From assembly GCA_011052285.1 (NCBI GenBank), contig DRJH01000074.1, positions 1 to 12,720 on the forward strand: 12,720 nt of DNA, given 5' to 3'. The stretch comes from Gammaproteobacteria bacterium (lineage in GTDB: Bacteria; Pseudomonadota; Gammaproteobacteria; Arenicellales; DRJH01). The notes under the pieces are model-generated. The model was given only the letters and a program-made list of their open reading frames with translations, was not told the origin of the DNA and did no database searches. Positions 1-6,334 of the stretch are shown piece after piece (the stretch's first letter is position 1; each line of letters opens with the position of its first letter). The translations under genes were made by a program, and so were the position numbers.

Positions 1-266
1 CGTGCTACACCGCACTGGCGACATAACCAACAACAAGAACCGAAAGAATCTGTTTTCTACAGCAATCAGAAAGCCGAGCTGCGTCATACCTATGCCCAGA
101 ACCGTTACGAGGAGCTGACCGGTTGGGATGTCCGGCCATCGGCGGGCCGGATTCAAAGGCGCTGCCACCGGAACAGCGCGAGCTGGATCGTGATGCTCGG
201 CTTACAATTAGCCGGGAACTTGGTCATGAACGTGAGCAGATCACGACGGCCTATCTGAGCCGATAA
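1..266 (+). pseudogene. 3' end of a phage-type (tyrosine recombinase) integrase, frameshifted
   Basis: The reading begins outside the window. Frame 1 reads LRHTYAQNRYEELTGW up to about position 129. The family-like sequence then resumes in frame 3 as GGPDSKALPPEQRELDRD, followed by RLTISRELGHEREQITTAYL, and ends at a TAA at 264-266. Adding one T near position 129-130 would join the two parts as GWDCPAIGGPDSK, so I infer a single-base deletion. The SRELGH...ITTAYL tail is typical of integrase C-termini, where the histidine and the late tyrosine belong to the R-H-R-Y active site. The gene is therefore probably dead, unless the missing base is an assembly error. It marks the segment as acquired DNA. 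Integrase identity is fairly sure; the subfamily is not. Confidence 0.7.
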
Positions 267-390
267 CTAGGGAAAAAAGGGGTAGAACAGGCTTTCTTAT
301 TAATCGATGCGGCGTTATCGTTTCATTCTGTGGGCTAACTACTGCCTTAATGAAAGGATCCTTACATAACGCGCAAGTGCCTGGAGAATT

Positions 391-1569
391 ATGAAACGCA
401 AGGCGGGGGAATACGTGACACAAACGGTAGCAGGTGAGAGTTATAAAGCCTATTTACCTGCACCACTGCCAGCGGACCCACCCCTGGCCCTGGATACCGA
501 ATTACTGCAACGGATGGATCAGGCCAACCGGGCTCTGGGCCGACTGGATGGTATTGGTCAGTTCTGGCCGAATTCTGGCCAATTTCTCAATCAGCTCTTG
601 TACCAGTATGTTCGCAAAGAAGCTGTCCTGTCTTCCCAGATCGAGGGTACCCAGTCGTCTCTTTCCGACCTGTTGCTCTATGAACTCGAAGAAACACCCG
701 GTGTGCCGCTGGATGATGTTGAGGAAGTATCCAGCTACGTCGCCGCGTTGACCCACGGGCTGGCTCGATTGCAGGAGGGTTTCCCCTTGAGTCTTCGCTT
801 GCTCAGGGAAATCCACGGCATCCTGCTGGCCCAGGGTCGCGGGGCCGACAAAACGCCGGGAGAGTTCCGCCGCAGCCAGAACTGGCTCGGAGGTACCCGT
901 CCCGGTAATGCCGTGTTCGTACCACCGCCGCCGGAACGGTTGATGGATTGCCTGGGGCCCTTTGAACATTTTCTGCACGATGAACCGGAACCCATGCCGT
1001 CACTCATCAAGGCGGCGCTTGCCCACGTGCAATTCGAGACCATTCATCCATTCCTCGATGGCAATGGCCGCCTGGGGCGCATGCTGATCACGCTATTGCT
1101 TTGTCATGATAAGGTGCTTCGTGAACCATCCCTTTATCTCAGCCTGTATTTCAAAATTCACCGCACAGAGTACTATGACCACCTGCAACGGGTACGCATC
1201 GACGGTGACTGGGAAGGCTGGTTGCGGTTCTTTCTAATCGGTGTTACGGAGACCGCGACGGAGGCGACAGATGCGGCGCAAAATATCTGGGTCTTGTTTG
1301 ATGAAGATCGGCGGAGAATTCAGGAGCAGGGCAAGATTGCCGGTACCGCTTTGCGTGTACACGATTTACTGCAACAACGACCGATCATCTCTATTACGGC
1401 AGCCTGTAAGGCCTTGGAGCTTACCCATCCCGCAGTTAACAAGAGTCTGCGGAAACTGGAGGAAATGAATATTGTGAAGGAAATCACTGGGCGTCAGCGT
1501 AATCGCCTGTATCTGTATGCATCCTACATGAATATCTTGAATGAAGGACTGGAGCCGCCTGCAGGTTAA
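391..1569 (+). CDS. Fic family protein adenylyltransferase (class II, self-inhibited) with C-terminal winged helix
   Basis: This is a 392-residue Fic enzyme, which transfers AMP from ATP to hydroxyl side chains of target proteins in the cytoplasm. The catalytic motif HPFLDGNGRLGR lies at residues 219-230, with H219 as the catalytic base. An N-terminal inhibitory motif SSQIEG at 81-86 fits the (S/T)xxxE(G/N) rule, so E85 should block ATP placement (class II). A flap segment with GGTRPGNAVFVPPPP lies near 167-181. Residues about 315-375 look like a winged helix-turn-helix, as in the Shewanella SoFic type. ATG at 391 is preceded by GGAG at 383-386, a rather short spacing. No antitoxin-sized partner is visible beside it, which fits a built-in inhibitor. 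It is the only intact gene in a stretch of gene remnants, which suggests horizontal transfer. The target protein is unknown. Confidence 0.93.
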   Translation: MKRKAGEYVTQTVAGESYKAYLPAPLPADPPLALDTELLQRMDQANRALGRLDGIGQFWPNSGQFLNQLLYQYVRKEAVLSSQIEGTQSSLSDLLLYELEETPGVPLDDVEEVSSYVAALTHGLARLQEGFPLSLRLLREIHGILLAQGRGADKTPGEFRRSQNWLGGTRPGNAVFVPPPPERLMDCLGPFEHFLHDEPEPMPSLIKAALAHVQFETIHPFLDGNGRLGRMLITLLLCHDKVLREPSLYLSLYFKIHRTEYYDHLQRVRIDGDWEGWLRFFLIGVTETATEATDAAQNIWVLFDEDRRRIQEQGKIAGTALRVHDLLQQRPIISITAACKALELTHPAVNKSLRKLEEMNIVKEITGRQRNRLYLYASYMNILNEGLEPPAG

Positions 1570-1573
1570 CAAC

Positions 1574-1735
1574 ATGTTTCTAAATATCGCTCGTCAGGTG
1601 CACAAACTGTTACAACCGGTGGCAAAGCGCCTGCAGGCAAATATTAAGGTAGTGGAAGTACCACCGGGGCCCCCGGTAATGTCACCACTGGTTGCAGAAA
1701 TCTACGAACCCGATCACAACGAACAAATGCGCTGC
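1574..1735 (+). pseudogene. Fragment of an RND-family efflux permease
   Basis: The frame from ATG 1574 reads FLNIARQVHKLLQPVAKRL and then ANIKVVEVPPGPPVMSPLVA followed by EIYEPD. From memory this EVPPGPPV..LVAEIYGPD stretch is a conserved block of large RND permeases, which are about 1000 residues long. Only some 50 residues survive. The similarity stops at about position 1730 and a TGA follows at 1736-1738. No upstream or downstream RND sequence is present. I treat it as a scrap left by deletion or recombination, not as a functional small protein, although a short frame does run from 1541 to 1738. A protein search of the translated 1574-1735 segment would confirm the family. Confidence 0.6.
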
Positions 1736-1989
1736 TGATGCTTGGTGATGTGATTTACCCCGAGGGAGCTGATTCCACCACCGATCCAAAATGGCAATAT
1801 CGGGTATTTTCACTCTATAGTGGACGCTGTCTCGGACAGCCTCCTAGATACGATGTTTCCCTACACGGTCAAGGATTATCTGCCAGATGCTTTTGGAAAA
1901 TCAGCTCGCTGGACCATCGCCATGGGCCACCACCCACTCAAGGCTGCAGGCCCTGGCGGGAGGACGCCACAAGGGTGGTGGTATTGGCG
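1732..1989 (+). pseudogene. Degenerate metallophosphoesterase (acid phosphatase-like) fragment
   Basis: In one frame from 1732 the sequence reads LLMLGDVIYPEGADSTTDP and continues with KWQYRVF. This resembles the GDN.YP.G..S..DP.W block of tartrate-resistant acid phosphatase-like metallophosphoesterases. In another frame, from about 1898, it reads SARWTIAMGHHPLKAAG, which resembles the later ARWKIV.GHHP metal-binding block of the same family. The two blocks are far closer than in an intact enzyme and lie in different frames. The first metal motif (DxH) and the GNHD block are absent, so at least one deletion and a frameshift have occurred. The 5' side abuts the RND scrap and the 3' side abuts the end of tcdA. 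Family assignment is by recalled motifs only. Confidence 0.55.
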
Positions 1990-2000
1990 GCGGTGCAGCC

Positions 2001-2843
2001 CTAATCCATGCATTGCCTGGACTCCAGCGTCCGCTCCAGTACTTTTGCCACGGCCACGAAGCCGAATACTGCGGTCACATAACTCGCCGCACCGTAGCCC
2101 AGTCGACAATCCAGAGACAGGCCGCTGATACCCGGCTTGCAATAATCAATATGGCCATCCGCTTGCGGATAGCGCAGCTGTTCCGTTGAAAAAACACAAT
2201 CTACTACAAAATAACGGCGCAGGTTTTTGCTGAAGCCGTAGTTGGCGCGCAGCAGTTTGCGGACTTTGGCGGCCAGCGGGTCATTCCAGGTCCGACTCAA
2301 GTCCCTGACCTGTATTTTGGTGGGGTCAACCTGGCCACCGGCACCACCGGTGGTAATGATACGGATTTTCAGTCGTCGGCTGTGGGCAATCAGTGCTGCC
2401 TTAACCCGGATACTGTCGATGGCATCGATGATGTGGTCATACTGACGATCGTTAGTAATGATCTCTGCAAGGTTACGTTGGGTGAGAAAATCATCAATGA
2501 CCTCAACACTACAATCAGGATTGATATCCCGGACTCTGGCTTGCAGCAGCGTTGCTTTTTTCTGCCCTTCGGTACTCAACAAGGCTGGCAGCTGTCGATT
2601 GATATTGCTGGCTTCCACCGTGTCGTAATCGACCAACGTCAGTCTACCTATGCCGCTGCGAGCCAAGCCTTCGACCGCCCAAGAGCCAACTCCACCGAGA
2701 CCGATAACGCAGACATGCAGGGCCTTAAGGCGGGCTATGGCTGCCTCACCATAGAGACGGGAAATACCACCAAAACGCTGCTGCCAAGGGTCACTGGCTG
2801 GCTGCTGGATAGTGGAGTATGGTTCAGTGAAGTCGGAGCACAT
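2001..2843 (-). CDS. tcdA: tRNA threonylcarbamoyladenosine dehydratase TcdA (CsdL)
   Basis: This is an E1-like, ATP-dependent enzyme that cyclises t6A at position 37 of ANN-decoding tRNAs to ct6A. The protein is 280 residues, close to the usual 268 or so. It shows the N-terminal block WQQRFGGISRLYG at 20-32, the nucleotide-binding loop GLGGVG at 48-53, the NRQ block at 82-84, DAIDSIRVKAALIA at 140-153, TTGGAGGQVDPT at 164-175 and VDCVFSTE at 214-221. The frame is open further upstream to 2984, but that extension lies inside tatD and lacks family similarity. I therefore chose the ATG at 2841-2843. It overlaps the tatD stop by 20 bases, which suggests coupled translation, since no clear Shine-Dalgarno is visible. 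It ends with TAG at 2001-2003, right beside the gene remnants. Confidence 0.93.
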   Translation of the reverse strand: MCSDFTEPYSTIQQPASDPWQQRFGGISRLYGEAAIARLKALHVCVIGLGGVGSWAVEGLARSGIGRLTLVDYDTVEASNINRQLPALLSTEGQKKATLLQARVRDINPDCSVEVIDDFLTQRNLAEIITNDRQYDHIIDAIDSIRVKAALIAHSRRLKIRIITTGGAGGQVDPTKIQVRDLSRTWNDPLAAKVRKLLRANYGFSKNLRRYFVVDCVFSTEQLRYPQADGHIDYCKPGISGLSLDCRLGYGAASYVTAVFGFVAVAKVLERTLESRQCMD

Positions 2844-3603
2844 CACAGGTATTACTGCACACAATATCGGCCAGTGCAGCAGGCTCGAGACCACGCAGCT
2901 GGGCCAGACAACGACCGTATTCAGGTAGAAATTCCGGGCTGTTGCGCTGATCTTGATGACCGAAGCCGGACAGATCGGGGGCATCGGTTTCCAGAACCAA
3001 CGTTGCTAAGGGCAGATCCCGCACCAGTCGCTGCAATTTGCGTGACTGCGGCAGGCTCAGCATGCCGCCAAAGCCAAGTTTGAAGCCCAGATCATTATAT
3101 TGTCGCGCCTGCTGCAAACTACCATTGAAAGCATGCACAATACCCCCACAAACATCGGCCTGGCGCAGTATGCTCAATGCTACATCATGAGCCTTGCGTA
3201 CATGCAGTAGTACCGGTAATGAGGCTTGATGCGCAATTGCCAATTGACAACGAAAAAAATCTTGCTGGGTGCTCCGATCCGGAACAGGTTTATGAAAATC
3301 CAGTCCGATTTCGCCGACCGCGATCACGGTAGGGTCATCCAGTGCCCGCTCCAGAGCAATGAGGTCTTCTTTGGTATGTTCATCCTGAAACATGGGATGT
3401 AAACCCAGAGCGGGATACAACGCGGGGCTTGCGGTGCAGCAGTGCAGTAGCTGCGACCAGCCACGACGAGTAACCGCCGGGATGACCAGCTGTCTGACCC
3501 CCAGCGCTTGAGCACGTTTCAGCACCAGTGCGCGGTCAAGATCAAACACGGCCAGATCAAGATGGCAATGGCTGTCGATCCAGTGAATCCGGGGCTCTGT
3601 CAT
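2824..3603 (-). CDS. TatD-family metal-dependent hydrolase (DNase-like)
   Basis: This 259-residue TIM-barrel hydrolase belongs to the TatD group, whose characterised members are metal-dependent deoxyribonucleases. The metal ligands expected for the family are visible: HxH at H12/H14 in DSHCHLD, E98 in VGEIGLD, H134 in LLHVRKAHD, H157 in IVHAFNGS and D207 in ETDAPDL. The length is normal. It looks closer to the YjjV-type paralogues than to canonical TatD, but this is an impression, so I give no symbol. ATG at 3601-3603 is the first residue before conserved sequence. The gene lies 21 bases downstream of gloA and overlaps tcdA by 20 bases, so the three are likely co-transcribed. The in vivo substrate cannot be read from sequence. 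Confidence 0.9.
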   Translation of the reverse strand: MTEPRIHWIDSHCHLDLAVFDLDRALVLKRAQALGVRQLVIPAVTRRGWSQLLHCCTASPALYPALGLHPMFQDEHTKEDLIALERALDDPTVIAVGEIGLDFHKPVPDRSTQQDFFRCQLAIAHQASLPVLLHVRKAHDVALSILRQADVCGGIVHAFNGSLQQARQYNDLGFKLGFGGMLSLPQSRKLQRLVRDLPLATLVLETDAPDLSGFGHQDQRNSPEFLPEYGRCLAQLRGLEPAALADIVCSNTCDVLRLH

Positions 3604-3624
3604 GTGCCGAGTCGAGCCATTTGC

Positions 3625-4014
3625 TTATGCGTCTTTACGCTCGATCAGTTCAATGGCATAACCGTCCGGATCCCTGACAAAGGCGATCACCGTGGTACCG
3701 TGTTTCATCGGTCCTGGTTCACGACTGATCAGGCCGCCAGCAGCACGAATCGCGTCGCAAGATTGCTGAATATCGCTGACACCGATAGCCAGATGGCCAA
3801 AGCCGTCACCAATCTGATAATGATCAGTATCCCAGTTCCAGGTGAGTTCAATAACGGCCTCGGAGGCTTCAGGGCCATAGCCGACAAAGGCAAGGGTAAA
3901 ACGTCCTCCAGGATAGTCCTGGCGATGCAACAGGGTCATACCCAGAGCACCGGTGTAAAAGTCGATGGCACGGTCCAGGTCGCCTACCCGCAGCATAGTG
4001 TGTAACAATCGCAT
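3625..4014 (-). CDS. gloA: Lactoylglutathione lyase (glyoxalase I, nickel type)
   Basis: It isomerises the hemithioacetal of methylglyoxal and glutathione to S-lactoylglutathione in the cytoplasm, the first step of methylglyoxal detoxification. The 129-residue protein aligns by eye almost throughout with E. coli GloA. It begins MRLLHTMLRVGDL, and the four metal ligands fall at the same numbers: H5, E56, H74 and E122. The short loops match the compact Ni/Co-dependent bacterial class. AAGGAG lies 6 bases upstream of the ATG (CTCCTT at 4021-4026 on the plus strand), so the start is secure. It is the first gene of a run with tatD and tcdA. Its leader contains the inverted repeat element at 4030-4115. 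Confidence 0.96.
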   Translation of the reverse strand: MRLLHTMLRVGDLDRAIDFYTGALGMTLLHRQDYPGGRFTLAFVGYGPEASEAVIELTWNWDTDHYQIGDGFGHLAIGVSDIQQSCDAIRAAGGLISREPGPMKHGTTVIAFVRDPDGYAIELIERKDA

Positions 4015-4020
4015 CGTATT

Positions 4021-4026
4021 CTCCTT
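4021..4026 (-). promoter_or_regulatory. Ribosome binding site of gloA
   Basis: The minus strand reads AAGGAG, a near-perfect Shine-Dalgarno, with a 6-base spacer to the gloA ATG at 4014. The inverted repeat element begins only four bases further upstream, so the element ends almost exactly at the translation signal. Confidence 0.85.
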
Positions 4027-4029
4027 AAG

Positions 4030-4115
4030 AAAAAAAGGGGTCAGAACCCTTTTTTAAATAAAATTCCATAGATATCAATATTATAATAGATAAAAAGGGC
4101 TCTGACCCCTTTTTT
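4030..4115. repeat. REPIN/MITE-like element: two inverted copies of a palindromic GGGGTCAGA repeat
   Basis: Copy 1 (4030-4055) is an A-tract, the core GGGGTCAGAACCC (4037-4049) and a T-tract. Copy 2 (4092-4115) is an A-tract, the core GGGCTCTGACCCC (4097-4109) and a T-tract. The reverse complement of the second core is GGGGTCAGAGCCC, one mismatch from the first. Each copy also folds on itself, with a 9-base stem (AAAAAAGGG against CCCTTTTTT in copy 1) and a 7-base loop. The 36-base spacer is very AT-rich and contains TATAAT on both strands. Paired inverted palindromes fit the REPIN plan of elements moved by REP-associated transposases. Each copy also resembles a rho-independent terminator, but both flanking genes are transcribed away from here, so that role makes little sense. 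Confidence 0.75.
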
Positions 4116-4201
4116 ATACTTTACTTTGTCGGTATCATTGGCGCGGCAATAGATTGCAAGAACTTGATGGGACAGAAAATAACCTTCAGAGATACCTCTT
4201 C

Positions 4202-5569
4202 ATGACTGATACAACACGATATGTCTTACCGACGAACCAGACGCCGAAATTCTGGTACAACATTGTTGCCGATCTGCCTGTGCCACCGGATCCGGTATTG
4301 CATCCAGGAACCGGAGAGCCGATCGGTCCCGAGGCCCTGGCACCATTGTTCCCGATGGCCGTCATTATGCAGGAGGTCAGTGCAGAACGGGAAATCGAAA
4401 TCCCTGAGCCGGTACGAGAGATCTATCAGCAATGGCGCCCCTCCCCCTTATACCGGGCCCGAAGATTAGAGAATGTGCTCGATACACCTGCCAAAATCTA
4501 CTATAAATATGAAGGTGGCAGCCCCTCCGGCAGCCACAAACCGAATACCGCTATCCCCCAGGCATTTTATTCCAAGGCCGAAGGGGTCAAAAACCTGGTA
4601 ACGGAAACCGGTGCCGGCCAATGGGGCTCTGCGCTGTCACTCGCTGGCTCTTTTTATGATCTTGACGTTGAGGTGTTTATGGTCAAGGTCAGCTACCAAC
4701 AAAAACCCTATCGTCGTGCTTTTATGGAAACCTTCGGGGCCAGGTGTCATGCCAGTCCCAGCGAGCTAACCGAGGTGGGTCGCAGTATTCTGGCCGAACA
4801 CCCGGACAGTACCGGCAGCCTCGGCATCGCCATCAGTGAGGCTGTGGAAATGGCTGCACAGCGGGATGACACCAAATATGCACTCGGCAGTGTACTCAAT
4901 CACGTGCTCCTGCATCAGACCGTGATTGGCCAGGAAGCCATGCAACAGATGGAAATTGCAGGGGATTCACCGGATATTATTATTGCCTGTACCGGTGGCG
5001 GTAGTAATTTTGCCGGACTGGCCTTCCCTTTCCTGGGCCAACAGCTACGTGGCGGCAAACAATACCAGTTTATTGCCGCCGAACCGGCCAGTTGCCCAAG
5101 CTTGACCCAGGGAAAATACACCTACGATTTTGGCGACACCGGTCATATGACGCCATTGGTGAAGATGCACACCCTGGGCTCCACCTTTGTACCACCGGGT
5201 ATCCATGCCGGTGGCCTGCGCTATCATGGCATGGCTCCGCTGGTCAGCAAGGTGGTCGATCTTGGACTTGTCGAGGCACGGGCCTTTCATCAGCTGGGCT
5301 GCTTTGATGCGGGCATCCAATTTGCCCGCGCCGAAGGGATTATACCGGCCCCAGAGTCAACTCATGCCATCAGGGCAGCGATTGACGAAGCACTACGTTG
5401 CAAAGAAGAAGGCAAGGGCCAGACGATCCTCTTCAATCTCAGTGGCCACGGTAACTTTGATATGCAGGCCTACACCGATTACCTGGGCGACCAGCTTAAG
5501 GATCATACTTTTGACCGTGATCAGGAAGAAGAAGCGCTGGCAGGCCTGCCACAAGTAGGCCTTGCCTGA
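4202..5569 (+). CDS. trpB2: TrpB2-type tryptophan synthase beta chain (PLP-dependent TrpB-like protein)
   Basis: This PLP enzyme is expected to condense indole with serine, or an activated serine, to form tryptophan. The 455-residue length and the N-terminal block KFWYNIVADLPVPPDP (about 16-31) mark the TrpB2 branch, which is longer than standard TrpB of about 400 residues. The PLP lysine is K113 in GSPSGSHKPNTA, the likely catalytic glutamate is E135 in TETGAGQWG, and the cofactor phosphate loop is TGGGSN at 264-269. An in-frame TTG at 4154 would add 16 residues, but family similarity starts near the ATG at 4202. No good Shine-Dalgarno precedes either start. There is no trpA, other trp gene or visible attenuator beside it. 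An indole salvage role is therefore an inference. The gene converges on the LPS operon with a 17-base gap and no terminator hairpin. Confidence 0.93.
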   Translation: MTDTTRYVLPTNQTPKFWYNIVADLPVPPDPVLHPGTGEPIGPEALAPLFPMAVIMQEVSAEREIEIPEPVREIYQQWRPSPLYRARRLENVLDTPAKIYYKYEGGSPSGSHKPNTAIPQAFYSKAEGVKNLVTETGAGQWGSALSLAGSFYDLDVEVFMVKVSYQQKPYRRAFMETFGARCHASPSELTEVGRSILAEHPDSTGSLGIAISEAVEMAAQRDDTKYALGSVLNHVLLHQTVIGQEAMQQMEIAGDSPDIIIACTGGGSNFAGLAFPFLGQQLRGGKQYQFIAAEPASCPSLTQGKYTYDFGDTGHMTPLVKMHTLGSTFVPPGIHAGGLRYHGMAPLVSKVVDLGLVEARAFHQLGCFDAGIQFARAEGIIPAPESTHAIRAAIDEALRCKEEGKGQTILFNLSGHGNFDMQAYTDYLGDQLKDHTFDRDQEEEALAGLPQVGLA

Positions 5570-5586
5570 CACCGCACCGGACCACC

Positions 5587-6330
5587 TCATGAGGAACCTG
5601 TTTTCGGACGGGCTCCTGGAAGGCTACCTGGAACAGCCTCCTGGTCAATCAGGCGCTGTGTGAAAAACTGCAGAAGTTCAGGCTGTTGTTCCCAATTGCG
5701 CAAGAATCTGCGCAAATCTCGTTGCCGGGCATAACGCCAGCGAGGTGAGTCGGGTCGGTACATACGGGTACCATCGAGATCAATCAGGGCCGGACCGGTG
5801 GGGGTCAAAAGGATATTGCTGGCTTTAAGATCGCCGTGGGCAATGCTGTGTTGCCGCAGTTGATGCAACAGGTTCAACAGCGCCTGACAAACCGGCCGGG
5901 TCGTTTCAGTCAGGCCATGCCGGAGCAGGTAAGCACTGCAGATATCGCCGTCCAACCATTCCGACAATAACCAGCTGCGACGACGCAACAGGCCAAAACG
6001 CTCTTCCACAATGGCTATTGGTTGTGCCGTGGCGATCCCCAACTGCAGCAGCTTGGTTGCCATATTCCAGCAATGGCGTGCTCTTGAGCGACGCACACTG
6101 CGCTTTAAGGCATAGCCGGGATTACGCAAATGGTATTGTTTAATGACAAAATCATCTTTTTCGATCGTCTTCCTGACAACACTGGTGGCGTGATCGTGTT
6201 TCAGGATCTGCACGTCAGGGTCGCAAAACACCGAGTTGGGGTTGCGACAAACAGGCAGTAAACGATCCCGCCCCGGGGCCAGTTCGATATGCAGGTTACG
6301 ATAGCGCTCCAGAACGGAATCTTGTTGCAA
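5587..6330 (-). CDS. Kdo/WaaP-family lipopolysaccharide core kinase (InaA-like)
   Basis: This 247-residue protein has a eukaryotic-like kinase fold of the LPS kinase family, which phosphorylates core sugars at the inner membrane face. Visible motifs are FVIKQYH with the ATP-binding lysine K64, the catalytic loop HGDLKASNIL at 165-174 (D167, N172) and the metal-binding LIDLDG at 182-187 (D184). There is no signal peptide or membrane segment. It lies immediately downstream of the waaG-waaP fusion, in the place where Pseudomonas carries extra core kinases (the WapP/WapQ region). The acceptor sugar cannot be assigned. No ATG or GTG occurs near the N-terminus. The best start is TTG at 6328-6330, four bases after the preceding TAA, so translation may be coupled. 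The arginine-rich region at 76-86 suits a membrane-surface enzyme. Confidence 0.85.
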   Translation of the reverse strand: MQQDSVLERYRNLHIELAPGRDRLLPVCRNPNSVFCDPDVQILKHDHATSVVRKTIEKDDFVIKQYHLRNPGYALKRSVRRSRARHCWNMATKLLQLGIATAQPIAIVEERFGLLRRRSWLLSEWLDGDICSAYLLRHGLTETTRPVCQALLNLLHQLRQHSIAHGDLKASNILLTPTGPALIDLDGTRMYRPDSPRWRYARQRDLRRFLRNWEQQPELLQFFTQRLIDQEAVPGSLPGARPKTGSS

Positions 6331-6334
6331 AAAT

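Noticed and set aside
273..295. Possible third copy of the GGGGTCAGA repeat, reading AAAAAAGGGGTAGAAC
   Set aside because: Only the A-tract and part of the core match and the right arm is missing, so it may be chance.
2844..2984. Longer N-terminus for TcdA
   Set aside because: The extra 47 residues come from the tatD coding region and lack similarity to the dehydratase. ATG 2843 gives a normal protein length.
2382..3083. A 233-residue plus-strand open frame
   Set aside because: It lies antisense to tcdA and tatD, both with clear family motifs, and its translation shows no recognisable domain.
4030..4115. Pair of rho-independent terminators
   Set aside because: The stems and T-tracts fit, but both neighbouring genes are transcribed away from this gap, so there is no upstream transcript to stop. 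A repeat element explains the inverted pairing better.
4154..4201. TTG start for TrpB2
   Set aside because: It has no Shine-Dalgarno, and family similarity begins near the ATG at 4202.
4015..4201. Promoters for gloA or trpB2
   Set aside because: TATAAT occurs on both strands in the element spacer and TATACT at 4115-4120, but none has a fitting -35 box at normal spacing.
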